DNA of 64,000 bases, from positions 36,090,801 to 36,154,800 of the forward strand of contig OU744734.1 of the NCBI GenBank assembly GCA_916613615.1, read 5' to 3'. The stretch comes from Steromphala cineraria. Taxonomy: Eukaryota > Mollusca > Gastropoda > Trochida > Trochidae. The position numbers were made by a program, and so were the translations under genes. Below the pieces are notes generated by a model that saw nothing but the letters and a program-made list of their open reading frames with translations, did not search any database and was not told where the DNA came from. Below are positions 9,191 to 18,177 of this stretch, one piece after another; the first letter of the stretch is position 1; every line of letters starts with the position of its first letter.

Positions 9191-11309
9191 CTCACCTCCC
9201 GTCAGTACCACAAGTCTCAACCCTTACGAATCGGAAACGCCCATCGACTCTGCTCTAGCTTTCGGATTCAATACGCCAGTCGTCCCGTCCCCAGTGGGGG
9301 GTCGACTGCAACGATTTTCTCGGAACTGGAACCTCATCACTCAAGATTCTTGGATCAGGTCGGTCATATCAGAGGGTTACCAACTCCAGTTCCAGACGCA
9401 CCCGCCCCTAGCCATCCATCCGCAGGGAAGAAGATACGTCTTACAAGGGAAGCGTCTGGAAGCTGCTCTACTGGCAATAGAGCAGCTTCGGCTGAAGGAG
9501 GCCATTATAGAACTACCCCCGGAGGACACGTCTCGGGGTTTTTATTCACCAGTCTTCCTCGTACCCAAGCGCGACACGGATGAGATGAGGATGATCATCG
9601 ACTTAAAGATCCTCAACAAGAACTTTCTCTCGCCTCCGCCCAAGTTTACGATGGAATCTCTCAAGAATGTGAGGAAACTTATCCAGTTGGACAGCAAGTT
9701 TATCAGTATGGACTTGAAAGACGCCTACTTACACGTTCCGATTCACAAACTATCCCAGAAGTATCTCAGGTTCGCCGTGAACGGAAGGCGTTTCCAGTTC
9801 CAAGTTCTCCCCTTCGGGGTCTCGATTGCTCCCTGGCTCTTCACGATGATTATGAAACCGGTCTTACACTTCCTACATCTGAGAGGCATAGCCATCCACG
9901 GATATTTAGACGACTTCCTGGCGAGGCACATTTCAACGCTTACTCTGATCAAACAGACCAAGTTTGCTATCCACGTATTCACTCATCTGGGATGGATCAT
10001 TCACCCCGACAAATCGGAACTGACCCCATCACCCAGGATCAAGTTTCTTGGAGCCATCTTGGATGCCGAGAAAGGTTACATCTTCCCCATTCAAGACCGT
10101 TGGATCGTTCTTCGGGACGTTATCTTAGCCCTGCTGGCTTCCCCCGTCACAACCTTAAGGAAATGGATGTCCGTACTAGGCTCTCTCACCTCAATTCAGG
10201 CCTTCACCTACAGGGGTCGACTGAATCTCAGGCATGTCCAGGAATGGATCAACACGAACAGAGAACTGGACTTGGACGACAAGATAGTTTGCCCTCCAAA
10301 AGTGTGTCAAGAACTGTCATGGTGGACGCGGGAGTCCAATGTTCTTTCAGGAACGCGCCTTTCGGAACCTACACCTCAACACACCATATTCACGGATGCT
10401 TCTCACGAAGGTTGGGGTGCCCACCTGAACGACTACGAGGCTCAGGGTGTGTGGACAGTACAGGAAGCACCCTTACACATAAACTCGCTGGAGATGTTGG
10501 CGGCAATCAAGGCTCTCAACAAGTGGTGGAGGCTGTTGTTCAAGTCGCAAGTCATGATTGCATCAGACAACGCCACGGTAGTGGCTTACGTGAACAAACA
10601 GGGAGGCACCAAATCTCAGAGTTTGATGACATTAACACGACGTCTCTTCGCACTTGCAGACCAGTGCAAGATAAACATCAGAGCAAGACATATCCCCGGC
10701 AAGCTCAACGTGCGAGCGGACTCCTTGTCGAGGAGATCCCAGATAATACAGACAGAGTGGACGTTACACAAGGAGGCTTTTCAGTTGATATCGTACAAGT
10801 GGGAAACTCCGTCCATCGATCTCTTCGCCACAGCCAAGAACAATCAGCTTCCAACTTACATCAGCCCCATTCCAGATCCGAATGCCTGGGCAGTGGACGC
10901 TCTGTCGGTATCATGGGAAGGGATGATAGCGTACGCTTACCCTCCAACGAAGATAATCCCAGACGTCCTGGCGAAAGTCGCATCCCAGGATTGCCTAGTC
11001 TACCTCGTAGCCCCAGCCTGGCCGACGAGAACGTGGTTCCCCAGTCTTCTGGATCTGCTGACGGATTACCCGCTCAAGCTCCCCGTTTGGCACAACTTGT
11101 TATCCCAGCCACAGTCAGGGAAGACACACGGGAACTTACAGATGCTCAATCTTCACGTGTGGAGGTTATCACGCAATCTCTCAAAGGTAAAGGTTTCGGG
11201 AGAGAATCTTCATCAGCTATTGTCGCATCTATCAGACCCTCTACCTCGAGACTATATGACGCAAAATGGAGAATTTTTTCAAGTTGGAGAGAACGAGGAG
11301 ACCTACTAG
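8985..11309 (+). CDS. DIRS ORF2: reverse transcriptase, RNase H and methyltransferase-like domain
   Basis: 774 codons counted from a GTG at 8985; no in-frame ATG occurs until about residue 200, inside the RT, so expression probably needs a frameshift out of ORF1 (+1 relative frame) or another recoding event. The RT spans roughly residues 150-360, with MIIDLK, SMDLKDAYLHVPI, LPFGVSIAPWLF and catalytic YLDD at 307-310. RNase H has Asp471 (FTDAS), Glu503, Asp528 (ASDNA) and Asp579 (RADSLSR). Residues ~595-730 (DLFATAKNNQLP from Asp612, DPNAWAVDALSV, YAYPP) match the Dam-like methyltransferase region of DIRS elements; the usual NPPY/DPPY is altered to AYPP, so catalysis is doubtful. The C-terminal ~100 codons overlap the recombinase frame. 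Confidence 0.9.
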   Translation: MAGEVPRLLPPDPPSTVQPSTEPTGLITATGIRLLRLLLHLGTFRILLPDLPFVAEEIVVPGTPRTDVDSPPVSTTSLNPYESETPIDSALAFGFNTPVVPSPVGGRLQRFSRNWNLITQDSWIRSVISEGYQLQFQTHPPLAIHPQGRRYVLQGKRLEAALLAIEQLRLKEAIIELPPEDTSRGFYSPVFLVPKRDTDEMRMIIDLKILNKNFLSPPPKFTMESLKNVRKLIQLDSKFISMDLKDAYLHVPIHKLSQKYLRFAVNGRRFQFQVLPFGVSIAPWLFTMIMKPVLHFLHLRGIAIHGYLDDFLARHISTLTLIKQTKFAIHVFTHLGWIIHPDKSELTPSPRIKFLGAILDAEKGYIFPIQDRWIVLRDVILALLASPVTTLRKWMSVLGSLTSIQAFTYRGRLNLRHVQEWINTNRELDLDDKIVCPPKVCQELSWWTRESNVLSGTRLSEPTPQHTIFTDASHEGWGAHLNDYEAQGVWTVQEAPLHINSLEMLAAIKALNKWWRLLFKSQVMIASDNATVVAYVNKQGGTKSQSLMTLTRRLFALADQCKINIRARHIPGKLNVRADSLSRRSQIIQTEWTLHKEAFQLISYKWETPSIDLFATAKNNQLPTYISPIPDPNAWAVDALSVSWEGMIAYAYPPTKIIPDVLAKVASQDCLVYLVAPAWPTRTWFPSLLDLLTDYPLKLPVWHNLLSQPQSGKTHGNLQMLNLHVWRLSRNLSKVKVSGENLHQLLSHLSDPLPRDYMTQNGEFFQVGENEETY

Positions 11310-12226
11310 CGACTCCAATCTCGATCCCTATGATTGCGGACTTCCTTCTTTATTTGAGAAATGAGAGAAAGTTAAAGCACGGAACGATTGAGGGTTATAG
11401 ATCTGCCATATCTTCAGTGTGTGATATTCAGGGCTTGTCAGTGGGAGCAGACACGTCGCTCCATAAATTGATTAGATCTTTCCAACTTAAAGATATAACG
11501 TCACCCTCGGTGTTCCCCAAATGGGACCTTTGTGTAGTTTTACAGTCGTTAATCAGGGCTCCTTACGAACCGTTGAGTTCAGCGTCTCTCAAGTGTTTAT
11601 CCTTTAAGACAGCTTTTCTCCTTGCCTTCGCATCAGCTGCGCGAGTGTCAGAATTACACGCTATAGATAATTCCTCCATTAAATTCTCAGAAGGATGGAA
11701 GGAGGTGACTTGTCGTGCCCTTCCAGAATTTATAGCCAAGAACCAGACATCAGCTTCGGGTCCACTCGGGAGTAGAGTGTATAAGATACCTGCCTTACCA
11801 GCCACAACCTCTCGTTCAGATAGAAGTAGATTTCTCTGTCCCGTAAGAGCACTCAAGTGGTACCTTCAAGGAACAGCCAGTTTTCGAAGGAAAAGAAGGA
11901 GACAATTTTTATCTTGCAAGACAGCAGTCGACACAGAAATCTCCAAGAATACCATATCTTCCTGGCTAAGGAAAACCATTACTTACGCTTATCAGTCAGT
12001 TAATCAGGAGATGGTGAACGTCAGATTCTCACCACACGAAATCAGGGCTCTAGCTTCCTCCCTAGCCGCTTGGAAATCAGTCTCGCTACAGCAATTAGTG
12101 GCATCCTGCCAGTGGAAAGGATCGAACACCTTTATTAACTCCTACCTCAGGGACGTTGCTCCTTCTCTCAGTGGAATCAGTGAACTGGGACCAGTAGTGG
12201 CGGCTCAACATATTACGTCTGCTTGA
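9992..12226 (+). CDS. DIRS ORF3: tyrosine recombinase
   Basis: The frame is open for 744 codons from an ATG at 9992, but the recombinase itself occupies about residues 370-744 (11100-12226); codons before that lie antiphase under the RT/RNase H and read as low-information Ser/Arg/Gln-rich sequence. The core-binding domain is near residues 400-500 (TSRLYDAKWRIFSSW...GTIEGYRSAIS). The catalytic set is complete: Arg551 (ASAARVSEL), His682-x-x-Arg685 (HEIRA), Trp708 and Tyr718 (NTFINSYLRD), with the W-to-Y spacing typical of DIRS recombinases. It joins circular cDNA to the chromosome. It is in the same frame class as ORF1. The real start codon is unclear; it may be internal or reached by recoding from ORF2. 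Confidence 0.9.
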   Translation: MDHSPRQIGTDPITQDQVSWSHLGCRERLHLPHSRPLDRSSGRYLSPAGFPRHNLKEMDVRTRLSHLNSGLHLQGSTESQACPGMDQHEQRTGLGRQDSLPSKSVSRTVMVDAGVQCSFRNAPFGTYTSTHHIHGCFSRRLGCPPERLRGSGCVDSTGSTLTHKLAGDVGGNQGSQQVVEAVVQVASHDCIRQRHGSGLREQTGRHQISEFDDINTTSLRTCRPVQDKHQSKTYPRQAQRASGLLVEEIPDNTDRVDVTQGGFSVDIVQVGNSVHRSLRHSQEQSASNLHQPHSRSECLGSGRSVGIMGRDDSVRLPSNEDNPRRPGESRIPGLPSLPRSPSLADENVVPQSSGSADGLPAQAPRLAQLVIPATVREDTRELTDAQSSRVEVITQSLKGKGFGRESSSAIVASIRPSTSRLYDAKWRIFSSWRERGDLLATPISIPMIADFLLYLRNERKLKHGTIEGYRSAISSVCDIQGLSVGADTSLHKLIRSFQLKDITSPSVFPKWDLCVVLQSLIRAPYEPLSSASLKCLSFKTAFLLAFASAARVSELHAIDNSSIKFSEGWKEVTCRALPEFIAKNQTSASGPLGSRVYKIPALPATTSRSDRSRFLCPVRALKWYLQGTASFRRKRRRQFLSCKTAVDTEISKNTISSWLRKTITYAYQSVNQEMVNVRFSPHEIRALASSLAAWKSVSLQQLVASCQWKGSNTFINSYLRDVAPSLSGISELGPVVAAQHITSA

Positions 12227-12466
12227 TCCTCTTCTTCTTGACAAGGAGAGGGGGGGGGTCGGGGTCGTCGGAGGAAAATCGACGACTGATCTCTCTAGAG
12301 TCTTCAGAAACCATACAAGGTGAGGCCATACTATGACAAGTGTTATGGTGATGGTTTCATGGTAACAGACAATGTTATACATTAATGCACCTTTTTGTGG
12401 ACTGGTAGATCCACTAGTTGAATTCACTAATTTAACACCTGTCCAAATATTACGTTGATAAATAGT
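12227..12466 (+). other. DIRS 3' non-coding region
   Basis: Follows the recombinase stop. It contains a G-rich run near 12246-12265 (GAGAGGGGGGGGG), otherwise nothing recognised. Confidence 0.5.
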
Positions 12467-12524
12467 ACCGGAAGTGACGTAATTAAACCGGAAGTGACGT
12501 CATCCGGAACCGGAAGTGACGTCA
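12467..12524 (+). promoter_or_regulatory. Three tandem Ets + CRE composite motifs
   Basis: ACCGGAAGTGACGT(CA) occurs at 12467-12480, 12487-12502 and 12509-12524. Each joins an Ets core (CCGGAAGT) to an ATF/CREB site (TGACGTCA, complete in the last two). Starts are 20 and 22 bases apart, close to two helical turns, so the sites face the same side of the DNA. This could drive transcription of the element, possibly antisense or across the ICR; direction is not determined. Confidence 0.6.
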
Positions 12525-12781
12525 TAAGACTGTAGGAATTAATATAAATAAGGTCATCCGATAATTATTAAGTTAACGGTACTCGGATAGAAACGTCATA
12601 TTCGGACATAATACCTAACATATTAACCAGGTGGTATGCAATCACTCTAAACAGGAATGTACCGGTGATGGTTCAATAAATCATGGGAGTTTGGCATGAG
12701 GTGTTGTTGTATTACTTATTTAGAGTACACTATGACATTGAGATATGTCCAAACAGAGGTTTAAGATCATGTATTTGGAAC

Positions 12782-12885
12782 TAATTATTGGCGAGTATAT
12801 ACTGAGACACCCCTGGGTCCCTCCATCCTATTATTGGGAATTCGGGCTCAGAGTGTCCCAGAGGTATAGTTTACGCCAATAATTA
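12782..12885. repeat. Stem-loop at the DIRS internal complementary region
   Basis: TAATTATTGGCG at 12782-12793 is a perfect inverted repeat of 12874-12885. The upstream arm heads a degenerate extra copy of the left terminus (AATTATTGGCG...CCCTGGG), so the element carries a third, decayed version of its left end. Confidence 0.6.
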
Positions 12886-12936
12886 GGAACAATTACATGT
12901 ATTGTTAGTAATTATTAGTAAACTTACCTCTGGGAC
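12844..12936 (-). repeat. DIRS internal complementary region (ICR)
   Basis: 12844-12885 is the reverse complement of the left end 6671-6712 (42/42). 12885-12936 is the reverse complement of the right end 13175-13226 (52/52). The two share one base at the junction, so the ICR is a copy of the right-end/left-end circle junction. In DIRS1 models the ICR templates completion of the termini and formation of the circular intermediate. Confidence 0.93.
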
Positions 12937-13013
12937 AACATAAAATCCCACCCTAAGTTTTCACTAATTCCTCCCCACGTGTTCCAGGGGATGTCGTTTG
13001 AAGGGTACAGAAC

Positions 13014-13186
13014 AGAATATGAAGGAAGGAGGCGTGTCCTACGAAGGGAGATAACTCCAGGTTGAAGTGAAGGAGCTGCATACCACTAATGGTGAATATG
13101 ACTTAGGTTTTTTACTTTATTTTTATTTAGACTTCTGCAAGCACGTTCTGAGGAACGGAAAGAGGGCTCAGAGTGTCCCAGAGGTA
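13014..13186 (-). repeat. DIRS right inverted terminal repeat
   Basis: Reverse complement of 6690-6862. It is followed by a right-end-specific tail (13187-13226) that is present in the ICR but absent from the left end. Confidence 0.9.
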
Positions 13187-13226
13187 AGTTTACTAATAAT
13201 TACTAACAATACATGTAATTGTTCCT

Positions 13227-15053
13227 GATTCTGTAATTTAGAATTCCAGTTCTGGGGTAGAACTCATAAACTGTTAGACTATGAAACTTGACATTTGAAT
13301 CAGTCAACATGTGTAGTTGTGCCATTTGAGGTTTTCAGTTAGTCTGTCTAACAGCTCCTGAAACCAAAATATCTTTAAAGACCCACACAAGTGTATATTA
13401 TTGTAGCAAGTCTAGTTCACCGCAGTTTCAAAATGAACAGCTTCAGTGGACTCCTTTCAATTATAATAGTAGAAATCTGCATTTAATGTATTTTCATTTC
13501 AGAGACTGAAATTTAGTCTAGTTTCCAGTTTCTTCTTGTAAGGTAGCCTTAGTGCAAATATTTGGAGTAAAGATCAACCTAAACAAAGATTAAATTACAC
13601 TTGTGACGTCATCCTATTGTTCTCTCGCTCCATTATTTTTCAGTAATGGAGCGTTGTATTTTACCTCAAGTTTTTCACTTCAAATTTCAATTTTGTAAAT
13701 ATTTTAAGTTATGTTTTTGAAGAGGCATTAAGTTGAGTGTAATTTAAGTCGGTTAATATCCGAGTTACTCGGACATTAACCTATACTGAAAGTGGACCCA
13801 GAGAACAGTGTAGAATAGCCCATGCAGAATTTGCAGTCCCGGTTGATTAAGACCTATATCTGGGACCTGTTTGCAGCATATCAAACCTGCAAGTGACTGG
13901 TTGAATAGCAGGTAGGGCTGCCCACTGTTAGGTACTGCCATTATATCCGGACCAGGGATTGTTTCTTTCTTCCATCCAGGAAATTAAAAGATTGCATTCA
14001 CAAGAGTACACAGGCAGTGTCCTTAACCTCAGTCCCTTATTATTTTGATATAGGGCAGTGAACTTTCCTACAGAATCTGATAATTACCAATCCAGTAGCT
14101 AGATAGGTTTCAAACTAAAATGTGGATGTAAATATTTTATAGTGCTCTGAATTCAGTTTCGGACAGACTTTACATGCATCAAACTCTATGCCTTTGTCAA
14201 AAACTTGATTTTTTTCTCATATATAGATACTGTTAAAGAGAATTTGAGGGAAAATTCAAATCCCCCTCTTGATTTTGTTCATGACTATCAACATATTATG
14301 CCCCTTTACTAAAGAAAAATAATATCAAAATTTGTTTTAAATACCTGATTTTAAATTATGTATTTTTAACCTCGCTCCTGAAAAGCATTTGCAGGGAGGT
14401 AAGATGGAGGTTTTCGTAGTTTAAACCATTTCAAAACCCCAACCCTGGTGAACAATTTATAGATCAATAGCACAAGTTCATCTCTTATTATCGTCTAATA
14501 TACGGCTTGCCAAAATTAATTCAACTTTATCTTCTTTCTTTCTTTGTGATATATATATATATATCATAAAAATATATGTATATATATATACATGTATATA
14601 TCGTTATCAATCCACCCAACACAGGCCCCTCCCTCTGTCTTTATCCCTTTACCACCATTGGAAAGAAATCTCTTCATTATCTTGACCATTCCTCCTGCTT
14701 ATCATGTCCATGACTTTAATACCCTGATTAAGATGCTAAGCCCTACTTAGCCTTGTCCTTTTCTCAAGAGCCTCTGACTTGTAATAAAGAAGTGAAGCTC
14801 AACACTGATCCAGTCTAATTAAGCAACTGCCTTCACTTCCTTGAGACTCTTAGTTATCCAGCTATGTTAATACTCAACAGCGTGGTTCGGATTGATTGAA
14901 AACTGGCCATCTTGGACATTCTGATAATGAGCTCAAAGGAATCTATGAGCTGTCAATGGATAAGTATGGATTTAACTGTTAATCCATTTGGGAAACTTTG
15001 GTTCAAATTTAAGGTTAAATCTACAATTTCAAGCAATTTGGGCTTAGTCTTCA
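13227..15053. other. Non-coding, shared by all three units
   Basis: It aligns with 35922-37261 and 57102-58610; unit 2 lacks a few hundred bases near 14100-14380. It contains an (AT)n microsatellite at 14549-14601. A short conserved stretch near 14600-14990 is nearly the same in all units, but I see no gene. Confidence 0.55.
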
Positions 15054-15410
15054 AGGGGCAGAAGGACGTGTTTCTTTTTGTTTTTACATTTTTCATTGAT
15101 AATTGTACGTTTAATGTATATTGTATAATGTATTATTCAGATAGTGTCAAAAACCTCCTTACATAAACTAGTGTATAGTCAGAGAACAAATTATAAAGAT
15201 TCACATAAAGTCCATTGGCGGCCATTTTGTGTGAACGCCTTTAATTCATTTTGTGTGAGAAAAAGGAATCGTATGGCTGAACATTACATTATATATTTGA
15301 TTTATTACTGCTTCATTAAGTTTAAATACATTGTCTTTCAATGTGAACAATTTATTTTCTTTTTCCTGACATCACCTTATATTCACCCTAAAAACGTGCT
15401 ACTGCCCCTT
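15054..15410 (+). mobile_element. MITE, AGGGGCAG...CTGCCCCT family (unit 1, old site)
   Basis: The right end AAAACGTGCTACTGCCCCT is followed by TTAA; the left end is degenerate here but reads TTAA-AGGGGCAG in unit 3 (58607). It is present at the same place in all three units, so it inserted before the duplication. Non-coding. Confidence 0.7.
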
Positions 15411-16400
15411 TAAACCCTTGTAACAAACTTTTTTCATTGAATCTGTTAAAAGGTTCTGACTATGAATAAGATTTAACATGCTAGATTGGCAAACTTTGAA
15501 TTAAAAAGGAACAAGCTCAATATAATTCCATGAGATGCCAATAGAACACAATATAAGATTGATTTATGAAAGTGGTCAATCTCCAGTAAACAATGAACTC
15601 CATGGCATGAAAAATCTAAAAACCAATAATGATTTCCGAGATATAAAATCCTTCACTGATGAAGCAGACATATTGCAAGACCTCTGATCAAAACAAGAGC
15701 CAACCTCAGACCAACACTGATCCAACCACAAGTTATGTAATGATACTTTTGATAGACACATTAAAGTTGCAGCCTCTTGCGTGCATTGAAAGCATTTCCT
15801 CCCCTCCAATTAAGTTTGAATTAGCATGGAGCTAGCATCAGCCGTCTTGCAGTAAATTTGTTACTTTTTCCATTCCCCGAGGCGCAAGGTGGCAACTAAA
15901 GGATGTGGACAAAGCATGCTTGTTGACATATTAATTAGCTTGGCCATTATTCCAAGTAAAGAGCCATCCCAAGATAGTTCCATTTGACTTATGGCCTTCT
16001 GAAAGGACAAATCAAACTGGCTTTAAAAAGAAACAGAATCCAAGGGCTGTACTGGATAACTGAACACTCAAGTTCAAGACATGCTATTCCTAAATTGGAC
16101 TGTCATAGCAGTAAGCTAAAAAAGGACCTTAGAATAACAAAAGATAATGGCTGATATATTGATCGTGGTTATGTTTAAGTATGATGTTATTGACATGCAT
16201 AAATGGTCGTTTATCTTTAGTGTTTGCGTGGTGTCAATGGTGGACTTAAACAGGAAGTTGTTGTTTCTGACAGGAAGTACGAGATCAGAGGACTTCCGTT
16301 TTAACAATCCTTTACTCATTCCACTAAGAGGGCATTTTGTTATTGCATATGATCATATTATACCCTTTTCATGATTTGAGGAATGACAAGATCAAGAAAA
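15411..16400. other. Conserved block, possibly regulatory or a weak exon
   Basis: It aligns closely with 38990-39990 and 58980-59920, clearly better than flanking DNA from about 15540 to 16375. It has short open frames on both strands that are only partly kept. A plus-strand reading near 15640-15740 (in unit 3 ending RANLRPTLIQPQ before a GT) could be an exon, but unit 1 has a one-base deletion there. I favour conserved non-coding sequence. Confidence 0.4.
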
Positions 16401-16601
16401 CACTTAAAGTGGAAGCAGCAAGCTTGAACCATTTGTTGTAGGTCTCATATCATGATTTTACGTGTTTTACATGCTTTACGTGCTCATTTTATGGATTGTG
16501 AGGTTGTATGGGGCTGATTTCCAAATTCGGGGGGCTGGAATTTTGATAGTTTGTAAATTTCTTTTACAAATTTTTTTTCCCTAGAATTAGTGGGGGGGCC
16601 G

Positions 16602-16632
<31 letters not shown>

Positions 16633-16658
16633 AGGCTTCCCCGCTTGCTCCGGGCCTG
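16401..16658. other. Rearranged stretch with a G7/C31 homopolymer
   Basis: Unit 1 differs here from units 2 and 3, which carry a reverse-oriented MITE. G7 at 16592-16598 is followed by 31 C at 16602-16632, forming a simple GC hairpin. The run is a likely assembly weak point. Confidence 0.5.
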
Positions 16659-16880
16659 AAGTATGAAGATTCACATAAAATCCATTGGCGGCCATTTTGT
16701 GTGAACACCTTTAATTCTTTTTACGTGAAAAAAAACAATCGCATGGCTAAACTTTACGTTATATATTTGAATTATCACTGCTCCATTTAGTTTAAATACA
16801 ATGTCTTTCAATTGGAATCATTAATTTTCATTTTCCTGACATCACCTTTTATTCCCCCTAAAAACGTGCTACTGCCCCTA
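16659..16880 (+). mobile_element. MITE fragment, CTGCCCCT family
   Basis: Matches the 3' ~220 bases of the element at 15054-15410, ending AAAACGTGCTACTGCCCCT. The left part is missing and joined to the poly-C stretch. In units 2 and 3 the element at this position lies in the other orientation. Confidence 0.65.
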
Positions 16881-18011
16881 ACATATAACATATTATATAT
16901 AAAGACTATGATGTTTACTATATCTATATCCTAACTCAGAGTATGTGTAGTCAATGTTAGATGATATTATTTTCATGATTCAATAGATGAAATTCACCTT
17001 GGATGTTATGATAAGGAAAACAATAAAACCTGGAACAAGGCAAAAATTATCAAAATAAATTTATCAATTATCAATCTTGAAGGATCAAAAAGCTTTAGAT
17101 GTTATACATATATTTGTAGGCTTCACCCAAAATGTTTGTTTTATCATTGTCATCCATGCTTTCCTCCAGCATTATTTTGCTAGTGAAATATTTCCTCATC
17201 TTTATTCTATCTGATATTCTGAAGAATATTCTAATTAAAAGTACTATAAACCAAATTTTATTCAAATTTGTATCCCTTGAAACCAAGTCTGGAGGCACCA
17301 TTGTTGCTATAAACACTGAAACAATATCATGTAATTGAAATAGTCTTGAAGAGAATGTGAACTTCATTCCCCTTGAGAGAAGAATTGTTTTTTTAAATTA
17401 ACCCTTGAAACATTGAAATTCCCCTCTGGTGCAAGATATAAAAAAATTACTTTACACAAACCCTTAATTTAATATGTTAATAAAGTATTCTCTAAAAAAG
17501 TTCAAAATCATCCCCTTTATGAGGACACCAGGACCATATCTGTAATTCCTTAATACCGTTATTAATCTTGTATGATGCTATATCATTTTTAATCAACCTT
17601 ACCTTAACCTTAAATTTCTCCACGCCAGTAGGCGCACAAGGCCTCTTTTTTTTAATCAACACTAAAACAATATTTAGGAAAAAAATGTTTAAAATATTTC
17701 TTGAAAACTTGTTCTCCAAAAGAAAGGAGTCCTTACTTTCACACCTTGATAATATCTTAATCCCTTGATACCAAAAATACTCATCAGGCGATCGATCATT
17801 TAGATGACACCAAATCACTGAAAGATTGAAAAATCCTGAAACGGTGGAAACTTCATCTCCTATTAGAGAGATACCCTGACTTTTACACCTGGATAATGCC
17901 TTTATTCCTTGATACCATTAATTTTCTTGTCTGGCGCCGGACCATAAAAGAGGATGACAATGAGAAGTCAAGGTGTGGACAGCGCCAACGGTTTCTCTGA
18001 ACATCTTCCAG
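16881..18011. other. Non-coding, shared by the units
   Basis: Aligns with 40374-41434 and 60300-60832 with many indels; unit 3 is several hundred bases shorter. No gene seen. Confidence 0.55.
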
Positions 18012-18177
18012 CCCAATGGACACAACTCTTTATGTCTGGCCTTTGCTGCCAACGGTGCTGGGACCTTCAAGTGTCTTTGCAATTGGCTGGCAGTCAGACA
18101 TAATCTTGAGACCTTTGATTGTCCAATTGTGCAGTTATCAGAGCCAGACAGTCATCGGTTCTTCTCTCAAGAGCAAT
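18012..18177 (+). CDS. Candidate exon D of an unrecognised gene (unit 1)
   Basis: A pyrimidine-rich acceptor (GTTTCTCTGAACATCTTCCAG) precedes it and a strong donor (AAT|GTAAGA) follows. The frame is open throughout: PNGHNSLCLAF..., CLCNWLAVRHNLETF, VQLSEPDSHRFF. The block is about 98% identical between units 1 and 3, higher than the DNA around it. It begins in phase 0 and ends after one extra base. It may belong to the same plus-strand gene as exons A-C. I recognise no family. Confidence 0.45.

Larger units (their letters stand above)
6671..13226 (+). mobile_element. Complete DIRS-like tyrosine-recombinase retrotransposon
   Basis: A 6556-bp element unique to unit 1. It has inverted terminal repeats, three long open frames (gag-like; RT-RNase H-methyltransferase-like; tyrosine recombinase) and an internal complementary region (12844-12936) that is the reverse complement of the right end joined to the left end. 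This set is diagnostic of DIRS1-like elements and separates them from Ngaro/PAT types, which have split direct repeats. Empty sites at 35921 and 57101 show insertion at a single T with no target-site duplication, as expected for integration by a tyrosine recombinase. All frames are open, so it looks young and possibly autonomous. Confidence 0.93.

Noticed and set aside
16590..16790. Poly-proline open frame
   Set aside because: Translation of the C31 homopolymer only.
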